This document shows, one piece after another, positions 35,439 to 42,959 of a stretch of 64,000 bases of DNA. The DNA comes from Sphingobacterium athyrii (lineage in GTDB: Bacteria; Bacteroidota; Bacteroidia; Sphingobacteriales; Sphingobacteriaceae). A program made the translations under genes and the position numbers. The DNA lies in contig NZ_QCXX01000010.1 in the NCBI RefSeq assembly GCF_003071065.1, forward strand, positions 124,614 through 188,613, given 5' to 3'. The stretch's first letter is position 1; each line of letters opens with the position of its first letter. The notes below the pieces were generated by a model, which was not told where the DNA came from, did no database searches, and saw nothing but the letters and a program-made list of their open reading frames with translations.

Positions 35439-36185
35439 ATGAAGGAGAAAACAATCGGAAGTTATCAATTGGAAATATGTTCCAATTCAGTGGCATCAGC
35501 AATCGAGGCGGAGAAAGGCGGTGCGACACGTATTGAATTTTGTCAGAATCTGGAGAATGGTGGAACCACACCTTCTTTTGGTCAACTGAAACTGGTGCGT
35601 AAACTCGTTCATATCGGAATTCATGTCCTGATCAGACCACGGGGTGGAGACTTTCTGTATACGGAAGAGGAAATGCTGGAGATGATCGCCGATATTGAGC
35701 TCTGTAAGGAATTGGGTATGGATGGTGTTGTCATCGGGGTATTGAATGCCGATGGTACCGTGGACAAGGTCAGTACGAAGCGTCTGGTTGATGCTGCAAG
35801 GCCTATGCATGTAACATTTCACCGTGCTTTTGATCGTGTACAGGATCCCCTTGCTGCATTGGAAGACGTTATTGCCCTAGGGATTGATCGTATTTTAACT
35901 TCGGGTCTGCGGGATTCAGCGTTATTAGGTGCGCCATTGCTCAAACAATTGATTGAACAGGCTGCCGGACGTATTGTGATTATGCCGGGGGCTGGAGTGG
36001 ATGCCTCCAATATGAAGACGATCTTGGCGGAGACAGGAGCCATTGCCGTTCATAGTTCAGCAAAGGAGAGCCAGCCATCAAAGATGAAATTTTCGCAGGA
36101 TCAGGTGAAAGGAATGGATGAGGCGCAGTGGATGAGCTCAAAAGAAAAAGTCCACCAAATGGTAGACTTATTAAAAAGCCTTTAA
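35439..36185 (+). CDS. cutC: Copper homeostasis protein CutC family
   Basis: 248 residues, the full length of the family. CutC TIM-barrel blocks are all visible: LEICSNSVASAIEAEKGGA, RIEFCQNLENGGTTPS, LIRPRGGDF, THRAFD-like VTFHRAFD and RILTSG, then the C-terminal HSSAKES. CutC is a cytosolic protein linked to copper tolerance in E. coli, although its true activity is unclear. It is a single gene, divergent from the UVR-like protein and convergent with the small basic protein downstream. Confidence 0.95.
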   Translation: MKEKTIGSYQLEICSNSVASAIEAEKGGATRIEFCQNLENGGTTPSFGQLKLVRKLVHIGIHVLIRPRGGDFLYTEEEMLEMIADIELCKELGMDGVVIGVLNADGTVDKVSTKRLVDAARPMHVTFHRAFDRVQDPLAALEDVIALGIDRILTSGLRDSALLGAPLLKQLIEQAAGRIVIMPGAGVDASNMKTILAETGAIAVHSSAKESQPSKMKFSQDQVKGMDEAQWMSSKEKVHQMVDLLKSL

Positions 36186-36203
36186 AGTATAACTTTAAAG
36201 GCT
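36177..36203. terminator. Hairpin between convergent genes
   Basis: A perfect 11-bp stem AGCCTTTAAAG-TATAA-CTTTAAAGGCT overlaps the CutC stop region. It lies between cutC and the minus-strand small protein, so it can end transcription from both sides. Confidence 0.7.
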
Positions 36204-36219
36204 GCTAATTTCTTTGTGC

Positions 36220-36399
36220 TTATTTAGCTTCTGCAGCTAATTGATTTAAGATAGCATCGTTTTTAACGATTTGGTTGTCAGCTTTCATTTTTGATCTTGA
36301 ACCTAACTCAACGTTAGTTCCCAATTTCAAGAACTGAACTTCAACACGTGAAACAGTTTTATTTCTTCTATCTTTTCTTTTTAAACGTGTAACTCCCAT
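36220..36399 (-). CDS. Small basic protein, 59 aa
   Basis: Starts MGVTRLKRKDRRNKTVSR and ends LNQLAAEAK. The basic N-terminus and short helical tail resemble small conserved Bacteroidota proteins of unknown function that are rich in Lys/Arg and may contact RNA or the ribosome (inference). The frame is open further upstream through the tRNA-Cys gene, but the ATG at 36399 is the sensible start because the upstream part reads through the tRNA. It lies 33 bases downstream of the tRNA-Cys on the same strand. Confidence 0.65.
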   Translation of the reverse strand: MGVTRLKRKDRRNKTVSRVEVQFLKLGTNVELGSRSKMKADNQIVKNDAILNQLAAEAK

Positions 36400-36432
36400 T
36401 TTGATAATATTTTTATTGTTTAAAATAAAACG

Positions 36433-36503
36433 AGGTCGGAAGCGGATTCGAACCGCTGTAGGAGGTTTTGCAGACCTCAGCCTAGCCACTCGGCCATCCG
36501 ACC
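36433..36503 (-). tRNA. tRNA-Cys (anticodon GCA)
   Basis: A 71-nt cloverleaf on the minus strand: acceptor GGTCGGA/TCCGACC, anticodon stem GAGGT/ACCTC with loop CTGCAAA (anticodon GCA), and T-arm AGCGG-TTCGAAT-CCGCT. CCA is not encoded. Confidence 0.97.
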
Positions 36504-36883
36504 CTATTTTTTTCCTTTTGAAGGTCTGCAAAAATAAAACTTATAATTGGAATTAAAAAATCTTTGTGATAAAACTTTTGCGTTTTTGAGCATTATCTTG
36601 AAAACCAAGGGGGTAGTTTTTGAGTATGTTGCTTATGCAGGCTTTAAGAGTAGAAATACGAATGTATACGATCAGTTGAAAACGTTAAAATTTCTATAAG
36701 CTACTGTATCATTTAGAGGACATTCAAAAAAAATATGGCACGAGTTTTTTCTTTTGTTTTGAAGTGAAAATGAATAGTTTATGCATTTTGGAATAGATAT
36801 TGCAAATGTCACTGTAATAAATCTCATACAAGAAATATATGAGAGTAAATGATAGAAGAACAAAGTAAATTAAATTAGGAAAC
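36504..36883. other. Intergenic region without recognisable genes
   Basis: 380 AT-rich bases between the tRNA-Cys and the outer-membrane protein gene. It presumably holds the two divergent promoters, but no clear -33/-7 pair was identified. Confidence 0.4.
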
Positions 36884-37498
36884 ATGAAAAAACTATTATT
36901 ATCTGCAGCAATTTTATTTGGTTCATTAGGAGCTTTTGCGCAAGGTGGATTGGGATATGGACTCCGTGCGGGTGTAAATATTCCTAAATACTCATTAGAT
37001 AATGAAAGCACAGAATCGAATACAGGATTTTTTGTAACGGGTTACTTGGATGCTCCTGTGTCACCTAACTTTTCCATTCAACCGGGATTATCTCTTCAGA
37101 ATAAGGGTGGCAAATGGACACCAGGATCTTCTTCCGAAATTAAGGAGAGTGTGATGTCCTTGGACATACCGGTGAACGCTGTAGCGAAATTTCCTACGGG
37201 TTCAGGTAATTTCTTTATCGGAGCTGGTCCTTATGTTGGATTTGCATTGAGTGGAAAACGTAAAGGGGAAATTGGAGAAGGAGATGTAAAAATAGAACGA
37301 GACCTTAATTTTGGAAGTGATGATACAGATGATTTAAAGCGTACTGATTTTGGTGTGAATTTCTTAGCAGGGTATCAATTATCCAATGGATTTCAGATCA
37401 ATGCTGGTTACGGTTTAGGTTTAACCAATTTGGCTCCTGCACCTGGTGATAAGGCTAAAAACCGCGTATGGTCGATAGGTATCGGTTTTGGACTATAA
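36884..37498 (+). CDS. Outer-membrane beta-barrel protein (PorT/OMP_b-brl_2 type)
   Basis: 204 residues: a signal peptide ending GAFAQ, then GLRAGVNIPKYSL, FFVTGYLDAP, NFSIQPGLSLQNKGGKW, FIGAGPYVGFALSG and GYQLSNGFQINAGYGLGLTNL, with a C-terminal aromatic-rich strand. This is the usual eight-strand barrel fold of small Bacteroidota outer-membrane proteins. A close paralogue lies at 53110-53772 with the same blocks. Role unknown; a terminator follows. Confidence 0.85.
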   Translation: MKKLLLSAAILFGSLGAFAQGGLGYGLRAGVNIPKYSLDNESTESNTGFFVTGYLDAPVSPNFSIQPGLSLQNKGGKWTPGSSSEIKESVMSLDIPVNAVAKFPTGSGNFFIGAGPYVGFALSGKRKGEIGEGDVKIERDLNFGSDDTDDLKRTDFGVNFLAGYQLSNGFQINAGYGLGLTNLAPAPGDKAKNRVWSIGIGFGL

Positions 37499-37532
37499 GA
37501 AATATAAGTATTTAAGCTTATTATGAGGAAAG

Positions 37533-37560
37533 AGTCCCTGCATTAGTAGGGACTTTTTTA
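37533..37560 (+). terminator. Rho-independent terminator
   Basis: Stem AGTCCCT/AGGGACT with an 8-nt loop followed by six T, directly behind the beta-barrel gene. Confidence 0.88.
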
Positions 37561-37614
37561 TTTCCCTCAACTTAAGTCAACCGAAATTGTTATTTTTATT
37601 CAAAAGAATATTCA

Positions 37615-38748
37615 ATGAAAAGATTCCTCTCTTTACCATTCTATGTCAAGTTAGCCTGCGTATTAATCAGTATCCTGCTATTGGGATATCTGGCCAAGAT
37701 TGGTGATACCATACTTATCCCGATGATTTTAGGCTTACTGTTTTCTCTGCTTTTGATTCCACTGAGCAATTTTATGGAGCGTAAGTTGCATTTTCCAAGA
37801 ACATTGGCCGGAATACTCAGTGTGATTCTCTTTTTTGGCGCGTTAGGTTACGGCTTATTTCTTCTGGCTTCACAGCTTACATTGCTCAAAGAAGATTTCC
37901 CAGCATTTAAAGAGCAGATTATGGACGGCGCAGGTAAATTGCAAAGCTGGGTCAGTCAACAGTTTGGAATACAGCACAAAGAGCAAATGGAATTTATCAA
38001 TAAAACAGCTTCAAAGTCGGTTGATTCAGGTACGCTATTTTTAGGGACGGCGTTGGTTTCACTGTCCTCCCTGTTTATTTTATTTGTTTTCACATTTCTT
38101 TATACCTTCTTTCTACTGATTTATAGAGGTCATATAGTGAAGTTTCTTTTATTTGTCAACCGTGTTGAAGATCGACTTATTGTTGTGGATGTTGTTAGGC
38201 AAATTCAATATGTCGTCAAAAAGTATCTGATCGGTTTGTTGATCCAAATGAGTTTGGTTTCGCTTTTGGTTTTTATTTGCCTCTCCTTAATTGGTGTGAA
38301 GTACAGTCTACTCTTGGCTTTAATCACCGGCGTATTCAATGTACTGCCTTATGTGGGTATTTTCTCATCGATGCTGATTATTTCCATTCTTACCTTTGCT
38401 ACCTCATCGTTGACACATGTGGTATTAGTGATCTTAGCATTGATTATTGTACACATGATTGACAGTAATTTTATTGTCCCCAAGATTGTCGGATCCAAAG
38501 TGAAGGTCAACTCCCTTTTTGCCATGTTGTCCATTATTATTGGCGAGATGGTCTGGGGTATTTCGGGAATGTTTTTAGCAATCCCTATTTTGGCGATAGT
38601 CAAGATTGTGATGGATCGCATTAAAGAGCTTAAACCTTGGGGATTTTTATTAGGGGAGGAGGATAGCAAGGATGAGGTCTACAAAGACTTATTTGAGACT
38701 TTAAATCCGATTGAGAAGAAAATTATTGAGAATGAAGCGAAGGAGTAG
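37615..38748 (+). CDS. AI-2E family (PerM/YhhT-like) membrane transporter
   Basis: 377 residues with about eight hydrophobic helices. The family pattern is visible: an N-terminal pair of helices, LIPMILGLLFSLLLIPLSNF, a polar middle domain (residues 85-135), and the conserved C-terminal GVFNVLPYVGIFSS and NFIVPKIVGSKVKVN segment. Family members export signalling molecules or act as Na+/H+ antiporters; the substrate here is unknown. Monocistronic. Confidence 0.9.
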   Translation: MKRFLSLPFYVKLACVLISILLLGYLAKIGDTILIPMILGLLFSLLLIPLSNFMERKLHFPRTLAGILSVILFFGALGYGLFLLASQLTLLKEDFPAFKEQIMDGAGKLQSWVSQQFGIQHKEQMEFINKTASKSVDSGTLFLGTALVSLSSLFILFVFTFLYTFFLLIYRGHIVKFLLFVNRVEDRLIVVDVVRQIQYVVKKYLIGLLIQMSLVSLLVFICLSLIGVKYSLLLALITGVFNVLPYVGIFSSMLIISILTFATSSLTHVVLVILALIIVHMIDSNFIVPKIVGSKVKVNSLFAMLSIIIGEMVWGISGMFLAIPILAIVKIVMDRIKELKPWGFLLGEEDSKDEVYKDLFETLNPIEKKIIENEAKE

Positions 38749-38851
38749 GTTTGCATTTGGTTTTGGGCTTGTGAGCAGTTTTATCTTCTAATCCGCGATC
38801 TTTTAATTGTTGAATTTGGTCATCTATCGTGAAAGCTTTCTTTTCATACAT
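38723..38851 (-). pseudogene. Fragment resembling the N-terminus of Abi_2 (AbiD/AbiF-like) abortive-infection protein
   Basis: A 42-codon frame starting MYEKKAFTIDDQIQQLKDRG followed by LED. Abi_2 proteins begin with the same pattern, D-[DE]-Q-I-x-x-L-K-x-RGL. After this point the similarity ends and the frame runs antisense into the 3' end of the AI-2E gene. Intact Abi_2 proteins have about 300 residues, so this is at most a remnant. The match is short. Confidence 0.4.
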
Positions 38852-39331
38852 AGAATGTGGCTTAAAAAGGTTATAAAACAAAAGACACGCCCTGGGACGC
38901 TGTTCTTACGGGTAGCGTGGCGTGTACTGTTACTACAAACATAAGTATCTGTTTACTTTTTTGCAAATTTAAAATAAAAGTAATGAACATAAATATTTAA
39001 CACTCTTTTTCATTCAAAATTAAATAAATATAAGGGTAAAATTGTTCCCAACTTTTTCCGTTTTCTGAATTTTGAGATAGTTTTATCCCTTCCTGGGGGG
39101 AATGTGGATGTTACAACACCTGATACAAGTCAAAATCACGAAATAGCTTTTTAAGGCTGTACATATTCCGAGGATATGACGGAATGCCATACCATAGCGG
39201 CGCTTTAACAAACATAGTATACCTAAACCAGAACCGGAATCGAGGGGGCAGCATGCTCCGGTAATATCTGAATCTCATTTTTTTTAAAAAGGATTTGTTT
39301 CGTTTACTTGCTGTTGATTGTCGTTGTTTGC
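38852..39331. other. Intergenic region with one strong hairpin
   Basis: No gene is visible. A hairpin at 38885-38925 pairs ACACGCC with GGCGTGT and, inside it, ACGCT with AGCGT, leaving a five-base bulge (CTGGG) on one side. No T-run follows, so it is not a simple terminator. The rest, including a G-rich stretch near 39098, shows nothing recognisable. Confidence 0.5.
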
Positions 39332-39856
39332 TTACTTCTTAGCTTGATAAATATTTGTTTTCTTTTTCTTATGTGGGTGTAGTCTGTGTTTAATGAAACT
39401 AGATTTTTGTAGATCACTTGATAGATTGGTAAGTTTCAGCCCAGGATAATATTTCCATATGATTTGTTTGACAAATTTCAATTCTAACCCATTACTACTA
39501 ATGAACTCATCATCCTTTGCCAAAATTTCATCTATAATAAAAGGAACAGATGGGGCGTCTGATAGTATTTTATTGTATTCACTGTTTCTAGAATGTTTCT
39601 TTTTTAAAAATTCACGAAAATCTTCTGGAACAGTTTGTAGCTCGGTGGTAAATTTTCTAAAATCGGCAATAAAAAAATCACATGCTTTTTGAATTGTATA
39701 AGGAGCAAGTTCATAATTCTTTTCTCCAGCTAAAATGTATTCAAGCCATCTTTTTGAAACTTCTAATATGTTTGCAAATACCTCGATAGTTAATCCACTT
39801 TTTTCAAAATGATTCTTAATGTTTTCAGTCGTTATTTTAGCATTGTAAGCTTTCAT
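39332..39856 (-). CDS. HTH-domain (XRE-like) DNA-binding protein
   Basis: 174 residues from ATG at 39856 (a TTG 12 bases upstream is also in frame). Residues 10-50, NHFEKSGLTIEVFANILEVS followed by KRWLEYILAGEKNYEL, read as a helix-turn-helix of the Cro/C1 type. The C-terminal part is helical, with a lysine-rich tail (HPHKKKKTN). There is no partner gene nearby. It may be an orphan regulator or the residue of a mobile element. Base composition is noticeably AT-rich compared with the surrounding genes. Confidence 0.6.
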   Translation of the reverse strand: MKAYNAKITTENIKNHFEKSGLTIEVFANILEVSKRWLEYILAGEKNYELAPYTIQKACDFFIADFRKFTTELQTVPEDFREFLKKKHSRNSEYNKILSDAPSVPFIIDEILAKDDEFISSNGLELKFVKQIIWKYYPGLKLTNLSSDLQKSSFIKHRLHPHKKKKTNIYQAKK

Positions 39857-40595
39857 AACTACAAACAAATGATCTAAATCAATTAATAATCCGCAATTAA
39901 TTTCTTTTTAATAATTAATTTGTGTAGATTTGAATATTGATAATCAAATAAATGTTTGATTATAGGTATTGAATACAAGAGTCTCTCGTGCAAATTCCGA
40001 GTTTTGTTCAGGACGAGGCAATAGGTTTTCAATGTCCGTAATGATATTTTGTGTATTTTTGATGCACACTATAGCATTATGGGCCCTATTGTTTATCGGT
40101 CCTATGGCCCTCGGAAGCCTGCACGACGATAGCATAGGGCCTTGCTATAGTTCCTTTCTTCAATGAGACTCGTAACTATAACGAGTTATGAAAAAACAAA
40201 TTATCAAAAACAAAATCAAGCCAGCAGAGTAGCTCTGTCTGTAAAGTCATATAATGACTTTCCCATAATCTTGAAGAGCGTAGCGACCCTATTATATACC
40301 TTTGAAAACACCATTCCAGCGCTCTTAGATTTAGCTATTAACCATTATTTTTTATTGTGGCCTAAGCTAGGTTTAGGAGCTTTGGATACATTCGTTTATA
40401 TCGATATCTGAATTCTTTCCTTTAGGCCGCAGCCATTAAAACCTTTTAAAAATGACCAATTTTTACAAGGGTGGGAGAGAACTGTCTAAAGGAAAAGATT
40501 CCTCCGGCTCACCAGAAATTAAATCAAAAAAAATCAGGGTTCAATTACCTGAGTTACTAGCCAGTTTTCAACTGTTTTTTACCCACATATTTCAA
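39857..40595. other. Long noncoding-looking leader region with consecutive hairpins
   Basis: No convincing gene. Short perfect stems occur one after another: ACTCGT/ACGAGT at 40168-40186, CAGAG-TAG-CTCTG at 40225-40237, AAAGTCAT-ATA-ATGACTTT at 40243-40261, and a wider pair GGCCCTAT (40083) with ATAGGGCC (40133-40140). Small frames of 65 and 82 codons are open here but do not look like proteins. The region leads into the 11-bp arrays and the thioredoxin-SusC-SusD operon, so a structured 5' leader or a structured RNA is plausible. Confidence 0.45.
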
Positions 40596-40702
40596 GTATG
40601 CGTTAAGCACTACTTAAGCACAGATATAGCACTATTTACGCAATCGTTGCGTAGGAAAATTGACAATGGAAAAATGTACTATAAAGGTACTTGTCCAGTG
40701 CT
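40596..40702 (+). repeat. 11-bp periodic motifs, GCACT then GTACT type
   Basis: Cores GTATG, GCACT, GCACA, GCACT and GCAAT start at 40596, 40607, 40618, 40629 and 40640, exactly 11 bases apart. Then GTACT, GTACT and GTGCT start at 40676, 40687 and 40698, again 11 apart. The six bases between cores differ in each unit. Confidence 0.65.
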
Positions 40703-40753
40703 ACAAAAACGTTTGCAGAGCAGCGATCAAAAAATAACTAAGCAGGAGATTTC

Positions 40754-40968
40754 TTCGGGCGTCCTTCGGGCTTTGTTCGGGTGGCCTTCGGATCTGCTCC
40801 GTACCTGCGTCGGCCCTTCTTCGGGAGTGCTTCGGCTGCTGTTCGGCTGTTCTTCGGGACGTTCCCGAAGCGCAGTCGAAGCGGACTCGAAGCCGAGCCG
40901 AAGCGTAGCCGAACATGTCTCGAACAAGCCCCGAAGAGGTCCCGAAGCGTTGCCGAAGAGCACCCGAA
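40754..40968. repeat. Mirror-symmetric 11-bp array: 10 TTCGG units facing 10 CCGAA units
   Basis: TTCGG (two units degenerate: TCCGT, GTCGG) starts at 40754 and every 11 bases to 40853. CCGAA or TCGAA starts at 40865 and every 11 bases to 40964. The two halves are exactly symmetric about position 40861, where CTTCGGGA-CGT-TCCCGAAG forms a perfect stem. The six-base spacers vary from unit to unit while the five-base cores are kept. The region could fold into one long hairpin, with a paired core every 11 bases and extra pairs in several spacers. Confidence 0.92.
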
Positions 40969-41002
40969 GAAGGGTAGGAGCGTCACCTTCTTCGGACCTT
41001 TG

Positions 41003-41149
41003 CCTAACCAACTTCGCCCCAACTTCTGCCTTTCATGCAGTGGGTCATCAGTCTTCCTCGAATTTTCCTTTGATTTTTCCCGTGGGTGACCCGAAGCCCA
41101 CCCGAAGAAATTCCGAGCAACGCTGGGAGAAAGGGCGAAGTTGGTCAGG
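41003..41149. repeat. 17-bp inverted repeat enclosing three more CCGAA units
   Basis: CCTAACCAACTTCGCCC (41003-41019) and its reverse complement at 41133-41149 match at 16 of 17 positions. Between them CCGAA, CCGAA and CCGAG start at 41091, 41102 and 41113, once more 11 bases apart, and GTGGG/CCCAC form a small stem. Confidence 0.75.
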
Positions 41150-41190
41150 AGTTGGTAGGTACTTAAATGGTCTATTCCTTGGCACGAAAG

Positions 41191-41305
41191 GTACCGTTAG
41201 TTCACCATTAAGCTACCGGGAGTGTACCGAAAGGGTACCAAAAAGGTACTGGGAATGTACTAAAGAGCTACCGGAGATATACCAAAGAGGTATTAAACAG
41301 GTACG
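41191..41305 (+). repeat. 11-bp periodic GTACC-type array, 11 units
   Basis: Cores GTACC, TCACC, CTACC, GTACC, GTACC, GTACT, GTACT, CTACC, ATACC, GTATT and GTACG start at 41191 and every 11 bases to 41301. Spacers vary but are purine-rich (often AAAG or GGAG). The array ends about 250 bases before the likely start of the thioredoxin-like gene. Confidence 0.88.
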
Positions 41306-41552
41306 AGCTGTCAGTAGCTCACTGGTGGATCTTGGGTATAAGTCTGATACTGCTGTAGCACAGTCTGCAAAAGGAGAGGATACGGAATTGGATAATGGAA
41401 GAGAGGGAAGTTGTTTTAAATTTAATGGTTTTAAGACGTTTTATGAGCGTGTTGTCTCTGTTATCGATTCTTTTATTGTTGATGTTGTTTCAAAGGCTCA
41501 GAGGGCTTTAAAATGCTTTGCTTATTTGTTCGATAATAAAAATACTTTTCGC

Positions 41553-42959
41553 ATGTCGCTGACATGCTTGGCTTTAGTTTTTCGATCATCTAATTTTTCT
41601 TTTAAGGCATTAAAGAGCATCAGAGCTCTTATGGTATTAGCTCTGATGGTTTCTATGTTTAGTTTATCGGCTCAGACGCCCCGCAAGGACAGCGGGGCCG
41701 ATGGGCTATCTGATCTTACCGCACTAAAGCCGGGAGATAAGATCCCTGATGCGGTTTGGAATCAGTCGCTCGAACTGAACTATTTTAATGGTAAAAAGAA
41801 AACGATCAGGTTTTCCGATCTGAAAGGTAAGCTGATCCTGTTGGATTTTTGGTCAACGGGCTGCCCGAGCTGTATTGAGGGGATCCCCGACATGGAGTTG
41901 ATCCAACAACGCTTTAAGGATAAGGTAAAAGTTGTCATGGTCAACAGCAAGCGCAATAAGGATACGCCTGAGCGGATAAATAAGCGTTTTAAAAAATATA
42001 AAGAGGACTTTAATTATACGCCTGTATTACCGACACTACTTGATGATACATTATTCACATCGCTTTTGCCGCATAATACTTTGCCGACGATAGGGATTAT
42101 CAGTGCCGAGGGGCAATTTGTCCTTAATTCATTTGCAAGTTCCGTAACGGAGGATATTATCCAGGATTTTTTGAAAACTGGAGTTTCAAACAGGTTTATC
42201 GAAAAATCGGAAATCAAAAATACCGCTCGGATAAACACGCAGCCTTTGGTGGATACCACAGGTCTTGTATTTTGTTCGGTCATGTCAGGTTATCGGGAAA
42301 ACTATCTCGGCGTGTATCCCGCTGTGTCCTACAGCAAAGGAAGCTCGCTGTTTCAGGTGGGGAATTACTTTCTCAATACCTGCTATCAGCTCGCTTTTCC
42401 TGATGTCTTCCAGGGGGCAAAATCGAGTCTTTTCGTTTTTGATGACCGGATCAATAAGGAATTTATTGATCTCATATACGATTTTAAAACAACAAAAGGA
42501 CAGTTTTGGTACCAATTATACCTGCGTGATAGTATCACACAGGAGTTAGCTTTCGATTATTTCAGAAAGGCATTGATTGAACGTTTTCATGTTACTGTCG
42601 AGCGGAAAAAAGGTGTTGTTGAGGCTTATGCACTTTCGCTAGATGAATCACGCCCGCTATGGAAAACCAAGGGCGGAATGTACATCAATAGTGTGGATAA
42701 AGGCAATGAATCTTTGATCCTGCAAAATGTGCCCATAAATGGTGTGATTAGTTTCATCAGGTCTATTCTGGATAAGCCCGTAATTTTCGAGCACAAAAGT
42801 GCGGAACGGATTGATCTGCGTTTGCCTGGAAACTTTCTTGATCTAACTATCGAAGAGAAAGTAGCTGTTCTGGAACAGCATGGTATAAAGTTGAAACCAG
42901 CAGAATACAATGGTGAATATCCCTATTTCTACTCAGTATCCACGCTACATACGAAGTAA
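41553..42959 (+). CDS. TlpA-type thioredoxin fused to a DUF3738-like domain
   Basis: 468 residues from ATG 41553. The start is uncertain: ATG 41631 is possible, and the frame is open without a stop from 40452, through the repeat arrays. ATG 41553 gives a basic stretch (FKALKSIR) and then a hydrophobic signal ending FSLSAQ. The thioredoxin fold follows, with LKGKLILLDFWSTGCPSC (CPSC active site) and LPTIGIISAEGQFV. The C-terminal 270 residues resemble DUF3738 (ALIERFHVTVERKKGVVEAY, then LDKPVIFEH). It probably acts as a periplasmic or outer-membrane-associated thiol reductase for substrates taken up by the SusC/SusD pair, whose first ATG overlaps its stop (TAATG). Confidence 0.82.
   Translation: MSLTCLALVFRSSNFSFKALKSIRALMVLALMVSMFSLSAQTPRKDSGADGLSDLTALKPGDKIPDAVWNQSLELNYFNGKKKTIRFSDLKGKLILLDFWSTGCPSCIEGIPDMELIQQRFKDKVKVVMVNSKRNKDTPERINKRFKKYKEDFNYTPVLPTLLDDTLFTSLLPHNTLPTIGIISAEGQFVLNSFASSVTEDIIQDFLKTGVSNRFIEKSEIKNTARINTQPLVDTTGLVFCSVMSGYRENYLGVYPAVSYSKGSSLFQVGNYFLNTCYQLAFPDVFQGAKSSLFVFDDRINKEFIDLIYDFKTTKGQFWYQLYLRDSITQELAFDYFRKALIERFHVTVERKKGVVEAYALSLDESRPLWKTKGGMYINSVDKGNESLILQNVPINGVISFIRSILDKPVIFEHKSAERIDLRLPGNFLDLTIEEKVAVLEQHGIKLKPAEYNGEYPYFYSVSTLHTK

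Noticed and set aside
36220..36531. 103-residue version of the small basic protein
   Set aside because: The extended frame reads through the whole tRNA-Cys gene; the ATG at 36399 is the sensible start.
39969..40411. Two small plus-strand frames of 65 and 82 codons
   Set aside because: No recognisable domain, they lie over several hairpins and amino-acid use is not protein-like; kept only as a structured noncoding region.
40754..41305. CRISPR array
   Set aside because: Conserved cores are 5 bases with 6-base fillers at 11-bp steps; CRISPR repeats are 24-40 bases with longer spacers and no cas genes are present.
40452..41552. Treating the first 367 codons of the open frame before the thioredoxin domain as part of the protein
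   Set aside because: The translation is low-complexity and array-derived, other frames on both strands are equally open there, and a proper signal peptide starts after 41553.
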